The position numbers were made by a program, and so were the translations under genes. DNA of 64,000 nucleotides from Prosthecochloris sp. (GTDB lineage: Bacteria > Bacteroidota > Chlorobiia > Chlorobiales > Chlorobiaceae): positions 1 to 64,000 of the forward strand of contig JADMLA020000030.1 in the NCBI GenBank assembly GCA_015482705.2. Reading direction: 5' to 3'. The notes beneath the pieces were generated by a model. It had not been told where the DNA came from. It searched no databases and saw only the letters and a program-made list of their open reading frames with translations. This document shows positions 45,771-56,121 of the stretch, in pieces (position 1 is the stretch's first letter; each line of letters starts with the position of its first letter).

Positions 45771-47345
45771 ATGGGGATTGTCGTTAATCTTGTTTTACTG
45801 GTTATTGCATCACTTCTGTTTTTTTGCGTAGGGTTTTTTATCGGTCGTTTCATGCTCGAAAAGATCGGGACGACGAAAGTACTCGAGGCAGAGGAACGGG
45901 CAGTTCAGATTGTACAGGAGGCCCAGAAAGAAGCGAATGAGTACAAAGATCTGAAAGTCGCCGAAGTGAATCAGGAATGGAAAAAGCGAAGACGTGAATT
46001 CGATGCAGATGTTACGGTAAAAAACAACAAATTCAACCAGTTACAAAAACAGATCCGCCAGAAAGAAAATAATCTGAAGCGTCAGAGTCAGGATCTAAAG
46101 GAAAGCGAAAAAAAGGTTGCCGAAAAACTCAAGGGGCTCGAACATGACAGAGAGGCGGTTGCAACGAAGAATAATGATCTCGAGCGGATTATTACCGAAC
46201 AAAACCAGAAGCTCGAAGCGATTGGTAACCTGCAGGCCGAAGAGGCAAAGCGGGAGTTAATGGAGAATATGGTTGCCGTTGCACGGGAAGAGGCGACGGA
46301 AACGATACACAAAATTAATGAAGAAGCGGAGCAGGAAGCGAACAAGATCGCTGAAAAAACTTTACTGACTGCGATACAAAGGGTTTCTTTCGAACAGGCG
46401 ACTGAAAGTGCGCTCTCGGTTGTTCACATTCAGAGTGACGAACTCAAGGGCCGAATTATTGGGCGTGAAGGTAGAAATATCAAAGCCTTTGAAAATGCGA
46501 CCGGTGTCGATATCATTGTCGACGATACTCCGGAGGTCGTTATTCTTTCCTGTTTCGATCCTTTGCGCCGTGAGCTTGCCAAATTGACACTCCAAAAGCT
46601 GCTTATCGATGGGGTTATTCATCCGGTTGCGATCGAGAAAGCCTATGAGGATGCGAAAAAAGAGATCGATGACGTTATCATGAGCACGGGAGAGGAAACT
46701 CTGTCTTCTCTGCAGATTCCCGATATGCCTTCAGAGCTTGTTTCTCTCATAGGGAAAATGAAATTCCATACGGTCTACGGGCAGAATCTTCTGCAACACT
46801 CGCGTGAAGTAGCCATGCTTGCAGGTCTCATGGCCGCTGAAATCAAACTCGATGCGAAGCAGGCTAAACGTGCAGGATTATTGCATGATATCGGGCTTGT
46901 CCTTCCGGAAAGCGAAGAGCCTCATGCCATTGCGGGTATGAAATATCTTAAGAAATTCAGAGAGTCAAGGATTGTACTCAATGCCATTGCCGCTCATCAT
47001 GGGGATCACGAAAAGGAAAGCCCTATTGCCGCTCTTATCGAAGCAGCCAATGTGATTTCCTCTTCACGGCCTGGGGGCAGGGGTGCTGTGACGGCAGAAG
47101 GTCACGTAAAGCGTCTTGAAAATCTTGAAGAAATTGCAAAAGGTTTTCCTGGTGTCATCAAGACATATGCGCTTCAGGCAGGAAGAGAGATCCGGGTTAT
47201 TGTCGAGGGAGAAAATGTCAACGATTCTCAGGCTGATGTTCTCGCTCACGATATCGCTCATAAGATCGAAGAAGTAGCCGATTATCCCGGCCAGATAAAG
47301 GTATCGATTATCAGGGAGAAGCGCTCGGTTGCCTATGCGAAATGA
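45771..47345 (+). CDS. rny: Ribonuclease Y
   Basis: A 524-residue membrane-anchored endoribonuclease. N-terminal helix (residues 4-28), a long coiled coil (about 35-200), a KH domain with GRIIGREGRNIKAFENATGVDIIVDD, and an HD domain with HSREVAMLAGLMAAEIKLD...GLLHDIGL. A strong AAAGGAGGT site precedes the ATG. It initiates mRNA decay at the inner membrane. Confidence 0.96.
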   Translation: MGIVVNLVLLVIASLLFFCVGFFIGRFMLEKIGTTKVLEAEERAVQIVQEAQKEANEYKDLKVAEVNQEWKKRRREFDADVTVKNNKFNQLQKQIRQKENNLKRQSQDLKESEKKVAEKLKGLEHDREAVATKNNDLERIITEQNQKLEAIGNLQAEEAKRELMENMVAVAREEATETIHKINEEAEQEANKIAEKTLLTAIQRVSFEQATESALSVVHIQSDELKGRIIGREGRNIKAFENATGVDIIVDDTPEVVILSCFDPLRRELAKLTLQKLLIDGVIHPVAIEKAYEDAKKEIDDVIMSTGEETLSSLQIPDMPSELVSLIGKMKFHTVYGQNLLQHSREVAMLAGLMAAEIKLDAKQAKRAGLLHDIGLVLPESEEPHAIAGMKYLKKFRESRIVLNAIAAHHGDHEKESPIAALIEAANVISSSRPGGRGAVTAEGHVKRLENLEEIAKGFPGVIKTYALQAGREIRVIVEGENVNDSQADVLAHDIAHKIEEVADYPGQIKVSIIREKRSVAYAK

Positions 47346-47397
47346 GGGAGTAGTGACGAGAGACGTGTAACAAGTGACAAGTTCAGAAAAAATCGAC

Positions 47398-47427
47398 AAA
47401 GGGCTGGCCAGCTTGCCGGCCCTTTTA
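47398..47427 (+). terminator. Terminator of rny
   Basis: AAAGGGC (47398-47404) pairs with GCCCTTT (47419-47425), with an inner GGC/GCC pairing, and ends in T residues. It lies about 50 bases after the rny stop. Confidence 0.75.
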
Positions 47428-47566
47428 GTTCTCAATCCTTAGTTCTTAGCTGAAAGCAACGAGTGCTAAGAAATGAATGGTTTTCAGTTCGCGGTTATGA
47501 GTTTTTAGATAATAGCTGTCATTTTTTGGCTTGACGCAGGTTTCGGTTGCTGCTATTTTCACCGTA

Positions 47567-47615
47567 GCACTCAGCACTCAGCACTCAGCACTCAGCACTC
47601 AGCACTCAGCACTCA
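47567..47615. repeat. Seven tandem copies of GCACTCA
   Basis: The heptamer GCACTCA is repeated seven times without change over 49 bases, ending one base before the hisB stop codon (47617-47619). The gap 47428-47566 before it contains scattered near-copies such as CTTAGTTCTTAG and no gene. Confidence 0.95.
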
Positions 47616-47616
47616 T

Positions 47617-48219
47617 TTACAGAGTTCCTTTTGTAGATGGCACAGATGTCCCTGTAATCGAAACGGCCTGTTTGAGTGCATACGCGAACGCCTTGAAAAG
47701 AGCTTCGATTTTGTGGTGTGTATTGCTTCCTTCGAGAACGGACAAGTGGATGTTCGCCTGTAGTGTTCGGGAGAGTGAAAGGAAAAAATGTTCGATCATT
47801 TCGGTTGAAAAGCCGTTGATATCGCTACGGCTGAAGTCGCATTTGAAAACACAGTAACTTCTTCCACCGAGGTCCAGGGCGCAACGCGCAAGCGCTTCAT
47901 CCATCGGTATCATCGACCAGCCATATCGTTGAATACCTTTTTTGTCTCCCAACGCTTCCTGTATTGCCGAACCCATGACTAAGGCGACGTCTTCAACTGA
48001 ATGATGGTCGTCGATGTCGATGTCTCCCTTGCACTGTAGCGAAAGGTCGATGCCGGAATGCTTGCTGAAGTTTGCAAGCATGTGATCGAGAAAAGCCACG
48101 CCTGAATCAATGGAGTGTTGGCCTGAACCGTCAAGGTTCAGTTCAATCTGGATATCGGTTTCGGATGTTTTACGCTTGACTTTTGCAGAGCGATTGTTTC
48201 CGTTTGCGTTTTTGGACAT
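47617..48219 (-). CDS. hisB: Imidazoleglycerol-phosphate dehydratase
   Basis: A 200-residue monofunctional enzyme of histidine synthesis. [21 protein letters not shown] and [14 protein letters not shown] carry the manganese-binding His and Glu residues. [19 protein letters not shown] and the second HH motif in [20 protein letters not shown] complete the pattern (the text reads IPMDEALA). It forms a likely pair with the DUF2905 gene eight bases upstream. Its 3' end abuts the heptamer array. Confidence 0.95.
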   Translation of the reverse strand: MSKNANGNNRSAKVKRKTSETDIQIELNLDGSGQHSIDSGVAFLDHMLANFSKHSGIDLSLQCKGDIDIDDHHSVEDVALVMGSAIQEALGDKKGIQRYGWSMIPMDEALARCALDLGGRSYCVFKCDFSRSDINGFSTEMIEHFFLSLSRTLQANIHLSVLEGSNTHHKIEALFKAFAYALKQAVSITGTSVPSTKGTL

Positions 48220-48227
48220 GAAATGGG

Positions 48228-48470
48228 CTATCTGAAAATTTTATTGACAAGATAGAGTAAAAAGCTTAAAATAAACGAAAGAACGATCGATGTCCCGATA
48301 GGGAAATAAAATTTGAAATTGTCTCTGACTATTTTGATATCAAAGGGGAGGTTGCCAAGCCAGCGCATGTAAACCGGTGTCCCGGTCTTCTGAAATGTTA
48401 TGAGAAGCACGCCTGCAACGACAGCAATGATTCCTATAACGACGAGTAGTTTCCCGATTTCGGTAAACAC
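48228..48470 (-). CDS. DUF2905-family membrane protein
   Basis: An 80-residue protein with two transmembrane helices (about 6-25 and 56-78). [32 protein letters not shown] is the recognisable DUF2905 core. Function of the family is unknown. It precedes hisB by eight bases in the same direction and is divergent from secG. Confidence 0.85.
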   Translation of the reverse strand: MFTEIGKLLVVIGIIAVVAGVLLITFQKTGTPVYMRWLGNLPFDIKIVRDNFKFYFPIGTSIVLSFILSFLLYLVNKIFR

Positions 48471-48574
48471 GTCTTGGATTTTTTCCGAAAGTTGCTAAAT
48501 TAAGCCCTTCGTTATTTAAAAGAAGGTACGATTTTTGGTAAATACCTTTTTAATTAACAACATCCTGAGGGATT

Positions 48575-48925
48575 ATGCACGTTTTTCTTGTTGTTCTGAT
48601 TCTGTTATCGTCCATCTTGCTCATTGGGGTTGTCCTTTTGCAAAACCCTAAAGGGGGGAGTGGTTTGACCAGTGGAATGGCGAGCTTGGGTACTGTCCAG
48701 AATCTCGGAGTCAGAAGGACAGGCGATTTTCTGAGCAAGACAACGGCAATTCTTGCCGGCGTTGTTATGGTACTCTGTTTTGTCGTTCAGTTCACACTGC
48801 CTTCCAGGCAGTCATCTATAGATACCAGGGAAAGCATCTTGCAGAAAGAGCTGCCAGCCGTACCTGCCCCGGCTCCGGTAGAAAATGCACTACCTCAAGC
48901 TGCTCCCGAAAAAACGGCTGAATAA
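48575..48925 (+). CDS. secG: Preprotein translocase subunit SecG
   Basis: The protein has 116 residues. Two transmembrane helices (about 2-20 and 52-73) flank the diagnostic [17 protein letters not shown] loop. The C-terminal ~35 residues are an Ala/Pro-rich tail ([18 protein letters not shown]) as often seen in SecG. It assists SecYE. The tRNA-Lys gene follows within 25 bases. Confidence 0.93.
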   Translation: MHVFLVVLILLSSILLIGVVLLQNPKGGSGLTSGMASLGTVQNLGVRRTGDFLSKTTAILAGVVMVLCFVVQFTLPSRQSSIDTRESILQKELPAVPAPAPVENALPQAAPEKTAE

Positions 48926-48948
48926 GTCAGAAGTAAAAATTATGGTAT

Positions 48949-49021
48949 GCGTTCGTAGCTCAAGTGGTAGAGCAACTGACTCTTAATCAGTGGGTTGAGG
49001 GTTCGACTCCTTCCGAACGCA
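48949..49021 (+). tRNA. tRNA-Lys (CTT)
   Basis: Acceptor GCGTTCG/CGAACGC, anticodon stem ACTGA/TCAGT around CTCTTAA (anticodon CTT), T arm GAGGG-TTCGACT-CCTTC. Discriminator A, no encoded CCA. Confidence 0.94.
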
Positions 49022-49028
49022 CAAAACA

Positions 49029-49064
49029 AAAAGGCTTACAGATGGAAATCTGTAAGCCTTTTTG
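49029..49064 (+). terminator. Terminator of secG/tRNA-Lys
   Basis: AAGGCTTACAGAT (49031-49043) pairs perfectly with ATCTGTAAGCCTT (49048-49060) around a GGAA tetraloop and is followed by T residues. Confidence 0.92.
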
Positions 49065-49243
49065 TTTTAAAAGAAAAGTAGGGTACATCCTATAGTGTTA
49101 AACGTTGCTTCGCGAACAGTTCTTTCGAATGATTGGAAGTCTCCGATACTAATCCTTTAAAGCGTTTTGAGAAAACAGGTGCAGAAAGTTAGTGTGCCAA
49201 TAAGTATTCTACGGTTCAGCGATAGTGATATTTTCTGTGATGC

Positions 49244-49412
49244 CTAAGGTTTACCTGGAATCGGTTGTCTGAAGCGGTCTGACAATGCCGAAAACGTCAG
49301 GACGAACGTTACATTTTCGTGCATACAGGTGATTTCAAGTATATCGTTCGGTTTTAAATCGGCTTCCTCAACGATATGAAGCGGAAAGGCGATCTGGTTT
49401 TTCGATCTTCAC
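49244..49412 (-). pseudogene. Frameshifted AbrB/SpoVT-like DNA-binding protein gene
   Basis: On the minus strand a GTG at 49412 starts VKIEK, and after a one-base shift in the A5 run (forward 49398-49402) the frame continues NQIAFPLHIVEEADLKPND and then ILEITCMHENVTFVL, ending at TAG 49246-49244. This matches the AbrB swapped-hairpin pattern (nQvtiP...lkpGD.lev) used by antitoxins and regulators. Without the shift the frame ends after 14 codons. I see no toxin partner. A sequencing error in the A-run would restore it. The remainder of the gap 49065-49560 shows nothing else. Confidence 0.45.
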
Positions 49413-49561
49413 TGAGTTTTAGGGCTCTTCGTGTCAACACAGGTTGACAGTATGAAAGAAAGAGAAGAAGAGGTTTCCTATGAAGAAACCTCTATAATGT
49501 TAGCATCAAGAGATTATTCGCTGAGGTAATTTCGGCAAGACCAGATTTTTCCGGAGAAGTC

Positions 49562-50221
49562 TCAGTCTTTATCCTTGTTTGCGAGAAGCTGTTCTATCGG
49601 AGCAGCTTCGGGAAGGATATAGACTATGCCTGCTTTAGGCTTGAAGAGAGGGGTGAGTACGTTTTTGAATAGCGGCTTGGAAACATTGATGCAGCCCCAC
49701 GTGATTCTGTTGTCCGCTGATGTGGTGGAATTGAGGCGGGTTTTCCTTCTCTGACCGGGGACGTTGGCGACCGGGTGCAGTCCGACAGCGTATTTGGTGT
49801 CGACCCATAAAACATCCTTACCCCTATGGTCGGGCCCAAATACCGATACGTAGCGCCCTGAAGGAGTGACGCGATCTTTGTGACCTATGGATGAAAGCCG
49901 GGCATTGAGGGTTTTAGGGTCGATTCTATCTGATTTTGCGATACCAAGCAGGACCGGTCCATGGTCCACAATCTTGCTTTTGGCATCAAAAACAAAAATG
50001 TGGGCGTTTTTCTTGTCGATAATTGCGTAAGGGAGTTTCCGGTTATCCTTGTTCTTTTTAACCCAGGAGACGGTTTTTCGGACTTCTTCGGAGGCGAAAT
50101 GAAGCTCCTTGCCGTCCTTCGCTCTGGCGTTTTCACTGTTGATAATGACCAGCGATAAAAGAACCGACAACAATACAGCTGATTTCCAGGTATTACTGAT
50201 GATCTTTATTGCTTGTGTCAT
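49562..50221 (-). CDS. L,D-transpeptidase-like (YkuD) protein
   Basis: A 219-residue exported protein with a signal/anchor helix at about 13-29. The catalytic domain shows TPSGRYVSVFG, VGLHPVANV (His149) and NRITWGCINVS (Cys177), in the order of the YkuD H-x-S/T-x-G-C motif. It should act in the periplasm on peptidoglycan cross-links or lipoprotein attachment. No LysM or peptidoglycan-binding domain is present. Confidence 0.8.
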   Translation of the reverse strand: MTQAIKIISNTWKSAVLLSVLLSLVIINSENARAKDGKELHFASEEVRKTVSWVKKNKDNRKLPYAIIDKKNAHIFVFDAKSKIVDHGPVLLGIAKSDRIDPKTLNARLSSIGHKDRVTPSGRYVSVFGPDHRGKDVLWVDTKYAVGLHPVANVPGQRRKTRLNSTTSADNRITWGCINVSKPLFKNVLTPLFKPKAGIVYILPEAAPIEQLLANKDKD

Positions 50222-50419
50222 GGCAAGGAATGTTTCATTAGAAAAATAACAACTTTATATACATATAATTTAAAACACAGAAACACTATTTACAAAATAA
50301 CTGATAATGCCTTCCTCTCATTCCTTCTTCCGGAGCCGACGATTGGTTTCCTTTTTTCTCCAGGTGCTTATAAAGGTTAACGTTTCAAAACATTTAGACG
50401 TTCAACAGGACTTGCATAA

Positions 50420-50434
50420 GGCAGCCTCTCGTAT
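50420..50434. repeat. Half hairpin identical to the rubrerythrin terminator arm
   Basis: GGCAGCCTCTCGTAT here equals 25513-25527, but the left arm GAGGCTGCC is missing. It lies in the 50222-50637 gap, which otherwise holds only the hairpin at 50465-50505. Confidence 0.6.
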
Positions 50435-50464
50435 CGTACCTGTTTTTCACTATGGATGCCGTAT

Positions 50465-50505
50465 CACCCTGTGTAATTGACAATATGTATTACGCAGGGT
50501 GTTTT
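50465..50505 (+). terminator. Orphan terminator-like hairpin
   Basis: CACCCTGTGTAAT (50465-50477) pairs with ATTACGCAGGGTG (50489-50501) through 13 pairs including one G-T, then TTTT. No gene on the plus strand ends here: the L,D-transpeptidase gene reads away from it and LptF/G begins downstream. Confidence 0.6.
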
Positions 50506-50637
50506 GACTTCTCACTTTCACCATCCTTTGTGTTTTCGGTCAGTGATTGCGGGTGAATGTCTTGACAATCAAGAGTCTTGCCTATATTATCGCGATGGTG
50601 TTCGTCTTTTCATGCGAAAAAGTAATGATTGATATCA

Positions 50638-51963
50638 ATGAAGATACTGTATCGCTACATTCTCAAAGAGCATGTCGGTCCCTTTTTCTTTGCCTTTTTC
50701 ACCATTCTCTTTGTTTTTACACTGCAATTCGTTACCCGTTTTTTTGACCGTTTTGTCGGCAAGGGTCTTGAATTTTTTGTTGTCGTCGAGCTGATTGTGC
50801 TGCAGATTGCCTGGATGGTTGTGCTTGCAGCTCCTATGGCGGTATTGATAGCAACCCTCGTCGTGTTCGGGAACCTTACGAACAGCTCTGAAATAACCGT
50901 CATGAGAGCTGGCGGGTTGTCCCTATATAGGCTTATCGTTCCGGTTTTACTGGCGGGTGTTTTTCTCACGGTTTTGATGGAACGGTTCAACAATATTGTG
51001 CTTCCGGAAGCTAACTATCAGGCAAAACAGCTGTTGAGAGATATAACGAGGGCAAAACCCAGTTTCGGTCTCACGGAAAATGCTTTTTCAGGACTTGTGG
51101 ATGGATACTCGATTCTTGTAAGGGAGACTGGAGATGATGCTGAAACGCTCAAGGGGATTACGATTTACGAGACGAAAGAAGATGATGACAAAACTGTCAT
51201 CACAGCTGAAAGAGGGAGTATTGCGTTTACGTCCGACTATCATTACTTGATTTTGACGTTGTTTGACGGACAGATGCATGAATTGAGAGAAGAAGACAGT
51301 GAAGAATATAGAATCACGACCTTCGACAAACATCGTTACGTTTTTTCTTCAACCGGCTACGGTTTCGAACGTACCGACGGTAACGAAATACGCCGGGGCG
51401 ATCGAGAGTTGTCAGCCAAGCAGTTGTATGCTGTGGGGCTGCAATTTCGAGAACGCAGTAATGATGCTAAAAAGCATATCAGCGATGTTGTTTCGCGCGA
51501 GCAGGAGACGATAAACAAGCAACGTGATTCGGTCGAGCCGGCAATTGCCTCAGTAACCGGATATACCGTTGAAAAAAAAGCACAGGCTCTGCAACAGGTG
51601 GAAAAAATGCTGGCGCGAATTGACAGGGAAATCGACCATATGGAACGCAGCAGGGATATGTATAACAAGTACATGGTTGAGTTTCACAAGAAGTACGCGC
51701 TATCATTTGCCTGCACCATTTTTGTGTTAGTCGGGGTTCCCCTCGGAGTTCTCGCGAAACGAGGTGGTTTCGGGGTCGGTGCAGGCTTGTCCCTCTTGTT
51801 TTTTGTGAGTTACTGGTCACTGCTCATCATGGGTGAAGAATTATCCGACAGGAGTTTGCTTGATCCCGGAATAGCGATGTGGATAGCTAATGCTGTCATG
51901 CTGTTGATCGGTACCATTGCCCTGATTCGCGTTTCCGGTCTTGCTATTGGTTCAGGTCGGTAG
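50638..51963 (+). CDS. LptF/LptG-family permease (YjgP/YjgQ)
   Basis: A 441-residue protein from ATG 50638. Three N-terminal hydrophobic segments ([27 protein letters not shown], then 60-95 and 100-120), a large periplasmic domain with a Lys/Glu-rich helical stretch (about 265-345), and three C-terminal helices ([21 protein letters not shown]...). This is the LptF/LptG subunit of the lipopolysaccharide export complex. Which of the two it is cannot be decided. The last 20 bases overlap the convergent thioesterase gene. Confidence 0.85.
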   Translation: MKILYRYILKEHVGPFFFAFFTILFVFTLQFVTRFFDRFVGKGLEFFVVVELIVLQIAWMVVLAAPMAVLIATLVVFGNLTNSSEITVMRAGGLSLYRLIVPVLLAGVFLTVLMERFNNIVLPEANYQAKQLLRDITRAKPSFGLTENAFSGLVDGYSILVRETGDDAETLKGITIYETKEDDDKTVITAERGSIAFTSDYHYLILTLFDGQMHELREEDSEEYRITTFDKHRYVFSSTGYGFERTDGNEIRRGDRELSAKQLYAVGLQFRERSNDAKKHISDVVSREQETINKQRDSVEPAIASVTGYTVEKKAQALQQVEKMLARIDREIDHMERSRDMYNKYMVEFHKKYALSFACTIFVLVGVPLGVLAKRGGFGVGAGLSLLFFVSYWSLLIMGEELSDRSLLDPGIAMWIANAVMLLIGTIALIRVSGLAIGSGR

Positions 51964-52348
51964 CTTCATCCTGGATTTGAGAGGTGGTTCTATCCTTACA
52001 GAGTTTCTTTTTGTTGCCGTTTCTATCCAGGCAGACAAACGTAATCTGGGTAGTGAAAACCATTTCACGTTCTCCTGTGTCGATACTGTCTTTATATGCG
52101 TTGACGGTGTATTCGACCGAAGTTTCGCCTTCGCGGTTTTTTACGGTCTCAAAGCAGAGAATGGTCCCTTTTTTTATGCTTTTTCTGAAGATGATCTTGT
52201 CCATGGCAACCGTAACGAAGTTGCAGCCGGGATAGTCCAGCGTAACGGCAATGTATCCCATTTCATCTATCCATTTCAGCAAATTACCGCCGAACAGGTA
52301 GCCATAATGGTTGAGGTGCTCGGGTAGAACGAGTTTATAATTTTCCAT
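51944..52348 (-). CDS. Acyl-CoA thioesterase, hotdog fold (YciA-like)
   Basis: A 134-residue protein from [13 protein letters not shown]; an upstream ATG at 52393 would overlap the preceding gene and add 15 residues. [28 protein letters not shown] is the hotdog helix with the conserved Asn/Asp/Gly of acyl-CoA hydrolases. The strands that follow read [21 protein letters not shown]. It probably hydrolyses acyl-CoA in the cytoplasm; chain length unknown. Downstream of the RqcH-like gene, same strand. Confidence 0.85.
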   Translation of the reverse strand: MENYKLVLPEHLNHYGYLFGGNLLKWIDEMGYIAVTLDYPGCNFVTVAMDKIIFRKSIKKGTILCFETVKNREGETSVEYTVNAYKDSIDTGEREMVFTTQITFVCLDRNGNKKKLCKDRTTSQIQDEATDLNQ

Positions 52349-52382
52349 GTTATTTTTTACTTGAACGTTGATGAGGGTATTT

Positions 52383-54023
52383 CTAAAAACCATTTGACGC
52401 CGGCCGTACCATGATGACCTTTTCTTTTTCCGCCAAGACCTGACCGATAGGCATGTTTCTGGCCCGTCTAATATATTTTTTTTCGGAATACATAACAGGA
52501 ACGAGTTCTGAATGTTTTGCAGAAGAGTAAAACGCCGCGATTTCGGCAGCTTTCTCTATTTCAGTGATGTTTTGCATCGTTGCGCCGCGTAGAATACAGT
52601 GCGAGCCGGCTACTCCACGAGCGTGAAGCCAGATATCATGTGGTTTTGCAAAGGAGAATGTAAGCTCTTCGTTGTTCTTTGCGTTTTTTCCGACATAGAG
52701 TACCGCTTTTTGGGTGATTGAAAATACTTTGAACGGTAATGGCTTTTTCTCTTTTTTCGACGTACGTTCAATCCCGAGCGATTGTAGTAAAGAGTGGTTT
52801 GTTTGGTAGTAATTTCTGACTTGAGAGGGTGTTGAGAGGTTCGAAGACAGCTCTATGAGTCTTGCGAGCTCATGCTTCTGTTTTTCAAGCACATTCTTTC
52901 TTTTTATGCCGCCTTCTATTTTTTCTTTCGCTTTTGACGCTTTTCGAAACCACGCTGCCGCATTTTGCTGCAGAGTCATTTCCGGTTTTAGAGAGATTGT
53001 TATGGGGTTGGGTGGCTCGTTAAATATATTCTTTACCGTGATCTGATTCTTTTGATGGTCGGTATTGTACAGATTTGCCATTATGAGGTGTCCGTTTCTC
53101 TCATAGTCTTCGGCTTGTTTTCTGAGCTTTTCACGACGAAAAAGAGCGAGTTCTCGTTCGATTTTGGTCATTTTGTGATGGAGTTTTTTATCGAGTTCAC
53201 CGACAAGCTCTCTTGTTTTCAGGAACTGCCATGTTCTGCCGCTGTAGAGATTCAGACCTTCTTGTATTGTTTCAAGGCGGGTAGACGTTTTTGTGGAGTT
53301 ATGCAGTATTGAAAATTCAGGGTAGTCATCTTTGCCGATATAGACGACAGGATGTGGGTCGAGCAATTCATAAAAAAGTGTAGCGAACTCTGTATGGATA
53401 TGTTCAGCAGAGTGATTGTTGTCGCAACGGTCGATAAGTTCTCTTGTTAGCTTGCGATCAAAACCGGGAAGCATTTTTATCAGTTTTGAGCGGAGGTCTT
53501 TTGCTGGCGTTTTCGAGAATCGTGTCGAAAAAAGGGCTCGATCATAAACAAGCGGTTCGAGTGAACGCAGTATTTCAGGCTTTTCGTGGCAGCTTTCTTT
53601 TTTTTCGGAAGCATTGACAGGGGGCCCATGCTTGAAGGCATTGATGGACATACCGTTTTTTTCCAAAAGAACGTTTGTTTTGGCACTGAAAAGCTGCAGG
53701 ACTATTACGTAATTATCTTCGAGTCGTAACCGGATTATCCTGTCACGGGGATCGATGATTATTTCGGCGATTTTTTTTTCGGCGATTTCAGGCATCAGAT
53801 CCACGGTGTTACGCTGCTTTCTGTTCAATCCTTCTCTGGTATAGATGCAAAATCTTGGATGACCTGTGACGACAACAAGCTGCAGATGGTTACCCTTGTT
53901 GGTTATCAGGCTGATGGTGATTTCGTTTCGCTGCTGGGAAAATACCTCGAACACGTAGCCGTTCTTTAGCAGCTCGTCCAATTCACTTGCCAGATGGTAC
54001 AGGGTGAAATAGTTACGCAGCAT
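52383..54023 (-). CDS. NFACT/Rqc2-family protein (RqcH-like)
   Basis: A 546-residue protein from [19 protein letters not shown]; the TTG at 54062 is a less likely start. The NFACT-N domain has the D-R pair in [13 protein letters not shown]. The middle is a helical/coiled-coil part (about residues 265-410). The C-terminal NFACT-R (DUF814) domain is recognised by [25 protein letters not shown] and [22 protein letters not shown]. RqcH binds stalled 50S-peptidyl-tRNA complexes and directs alanine tailing. Often annotated as fibronectin-binding protein. Confidence 0.88.
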   Translation of the reverse strand: MLRNYFTLYHLASELDELLKNGYVFEVFSQQRNEITISLITNKGNHLQLVVVTGHPRFCIYTREGLNRKQRNTVDLMPEIAEKKIAEIIIDPRDRIIRLRLEDNYVIVLQLFSAKTNVLLEKNGMSINAFKHGPPVNASEKKESCHEKPEILRSLEPLVYDRALFSTRFSKTPAKDLRSKLIKMLPGFDRKLTRELIDRCDNNHSAEHIHTEFATLFYELLDPHPVVYIGKDDYPEFSILHNSTKTSTRLETIQEGLNLYSGRTWQFLKTRELVGELDKKLHHKMTKIERELALFRREKLRKQAEDYERNGHLIMANLYNTDHQKNQITVKNIFNEPPNPITISLKPEMTLQQNAAAWFRKASKAKEKIEGGIKRKNVLEKQKHELARLIELSSNLSTPSQVRNYYQTNHSLLQSLGIERTSKKEKKPLPFKVFSITQKAVLYVGKNAKNNEELTFSFAKPHDIWLHARGVAGSHCILRGATMQNITEIEKAAEIAAFYSSAKHSELVPVMYSEKKYIRRARNMPIGQVLAEKEKVIMVRPASNGF

Positions 54024-54176
54024 CGTTTTTCTGTATGTTTTTTCTTTCTTTATTTGTAACAAATCAGGTTGTATTGCAATTCCTGACGCACGGCTGTGTG
54101 ATCATCGAGAGAATGGAAAACGTGCAAATACAATACGCTGAATAATTTTTTGAAACAATGTATCAAAATCCGGTCT

Positions 54177-54713
54177 ATGCCTGAAAATGTCCGACAAGAC
54201 AATTGCTGTTCTCCAAATGGAGGAGGTGACGGCTTCGCCGATGAGCAACGGCTTGGGTGGCATGAGTATTTCATGAGTGTTGCTCATCTGATTTCGCGTA
54301 GGGCTACCTGCACCAGAGGGCATGTCGGTGCAGTGCTCGTTCGGGATAACAATATTCTTTCAACCGGTTACAATGGCGCTCCTTCAGGGTTGCCTCATTG
54401 CAACGAAACTACCTGTAAAATCTATAGGAGCACCCATCCTGATGGAACGGTGGAAGAGAATTGCGTCAATACCATTCATGCCGAGATCAATGCAATAGCA
54501 CAAGCTGCAAAACATGGTGTTTCCATCAAGGATGCCGATATTTATATCACTTCCAGTCCTTGCATACATTGTCTGAAAGTGCTGATCAACGTCGGTATCA
54601 AAACCATTTATTACGACAAACCCTATAAGATAGACCACATTGCTGAACTGCTGCGTCTTTCGGGGATAAAACTGGTGCAGGTACATGTCGAAATGCCATC
54701 ATCATCGACATGA
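54177..54713 (+). CDS. dCMP deaminase-family protein (ComEB-like)
   Basis: A 178-residue protein from ATG 54177; a TTG at 54150 is also in frame. The zinc site is HAEINAIAQ plus [41 protein letters not shown] matches the deoxycytidylate deaminase entry motif with the additional Cys/His loop. It would turn dCMP into dUMP for thymidylate synthesis. The ribD gene, which also carries a deaminase fold, follows within seven bases, so the two may be co-expressed. Confidence 0.87.
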   Translation: MPENVRQDNCCSPNGGGDGFADEQRLGWHEYFMSVAHLISRRATCTRGHVGAVLVRDNNILSTGYNGAPSGLPHCNETTCKIYRSTHPDGTVEENCVNTIHAEINAIAQAAKHGVSIKDADIYITSSPCIHCLKVLINVGIKTIYYDKPYKIDHIAELLRLSGIKLVQVHVEMPSSST

Positions 54714-54719
54714 CAGCGT

Positions 54720-55838
54720 ATGGCCGTGAAGAAAACAAGAAGAGATTTGCAGCATCATGAACGTTATATGTCGCGCTGTCTACAGCTTGCCCAAAGAGGT
54801 GCCGGCAGTGTCAGTCCCAACCCTATGGTTGGTTCTGTAATCGTTGTCGATAACCGGATTGTCGGAGAAGGTTTCCATCGAAGATTCGGTGGGCCGCATG
54901 CCGAAGTCAATGCTATCGCTTGTGTGGATGATGAAGCTTTGTTGACCCGATCTACCTTGTATGTCAACCTCGAACCTTGTTCTCATTACGGTAAAACCCC
55001 TCCATGCAGTGATCTTATCATTCAAAAAAAGATTCCCAAAGTTGTTGTCGCTTGCAGAGATCCTCATGAAAAAGTCGCGGGAAAAGGTATCGGTAAACTG
55101 CGCGAAGCCGGGGTGGATGTCATAGAGGGAATTCTGGAAGATGAGGCCCTGAAATTAAACGAGGCATTTATAAAAAGTCATGTTAAAAACATGCCTTTTG
55201 TCGCCCTCAAGCTCGCTCAGACCCTCGACGGAAAGATAGCAACCGTCACTGGAAGGTCGAAATGGATTACCGGAAAGGAATCGAGAACCCATGTGCACAG
55301 TTTACGCAGCCGTTACGATGCAGTTCTTACAGGATCGGCAACCGTACTTGCCGATGATCCTCGTTTGACGGTTCGCCATACAAAAGGGCGCAATCCCCTT
55401 CGTGTCGTCCTGGACCGGACGTTGCGACTGCCTCTCGGAGCGAAAGTTTTCAATAAAGAAGCACCGACGCTTCTTTTTACTTCGGTCGAAAGCTCCAATA
55501 CCACGAAGCTTGACCGCTTGCAGAAGAACGGTGTCGAAGTTGTGCATGTTGACGAAAAACATGGCGGTCTCGACCTCGGGGAAGTTTTATCGGTTCTTCA
55601 TGCAAAAGGTATCCTTTCCGTTTTCGTGGAATCAGGGGCCAGACTTTCAGCTTCTTTGCTTCGGTCCATGCTTGTCGATAAGGCTTATATTTATATCGCT
55701 CCCAAACTGTTCGGCGGTGACGGTCTTGACTCTTTTGCCCCTCTCGATGTTCATACTCCCGATAAGGCTTTTCTTTTTCGTTTCGAGGCGTCCTTCTTTT
55801 TTGGAGAAGACCTTTTGCTCGAAGCCTACACGCGGTAA
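54720..55838 (+). CDS. ribD: Bifunctional riboflavin deaminase/reductase
   Basis: A 372-residue two-domain enzyme. The deaminase domain has H60-A-E62 ([10 protein letters not shown]) and C87/C96 ([11 protein letters not shown]) as zinc site. The reductase domain starts near 150 with [28 protein letters not shown] and ends with the [13 protein letters not shown] region. It carries out the second and third steps from GTP towards riboflavin. ribE lies 4.6 kb downstream. Confidence 0.95.
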   Translation: MAVKKTRRDLQHHERYMSRCLQLAQRGAGSVSPNPMVGSVIVVDNRIVGEGFHRRFGGPHAEVNAIACVDDEALLTRSTLYVNLEPCSHYGKTPPCSDLIIQKKIPKVVVACRDPHEKVAGKGIGKLREAGVDVIEGILEDEALKLNEAFIKSHVKNMPFVALKLAQTLDGKIATVTGRSKWITGKESRTHVHSLRSRYDAVLTGSATVLADDPRLTVRHTKGRNPLRVVLDRTLRLPLGAKVFNKEAPTLLFTSVESSNTTKLDRLQKNGVEVVHVDEKHGGLDLGEVLSVLHAKGILSVFVESGARLSASLLRSMLVDKAYIYIAPKLFGGDGLDSFAPLDVHTPDKAFLFRFEASFFFGEDLLLEAYTR

Positions 55839-55985
55839 ACTTCATTCAGTCGCGATTTTCCCTCTCTTTTTTCGTTAAAAACTTCTTTCTGTCGGTGTTT
55901 TTTTACGGCATCGATTCTCCTGGTTTTCCTCCTTTTTTATTTGCGCATTTGGTTTTATGGGTGGTTTTTTATAACATCATACTTT

Positions 55986-56011
55986 ATGAGTATATGTATA
56001 TATATTCTCAT
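55986..56011. promoter_or_regulatory. 26-base near-palindrome before the porin gene
   Basis: ATGAG (55986-55990) and CTCAT (56007-56011) are inverted, and the AT-rich interior is almost symmetric as well. It lies 110 bases before the porin start and looks like an operator or AT-rich regulatory site. The gap 55839-56121 holds no other supported feature. Confidence 0.45.
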
Positions 56012-56121
56012 GAACATATGGTTCTTGTTTGAGGTTCGAAGGAAAAGAAGAGGTGCTTACAGCACCGGCAAAAACAAGAATGCGAGGAAAAAGCAACACA
56101 ATCACTTAGAAATGCAGCAAC

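Noticed and set aside
47567..47615. CRISPR array
   Set aside because: The seven-base units are contiguous without spacers, so it is a simple tandem repeat.
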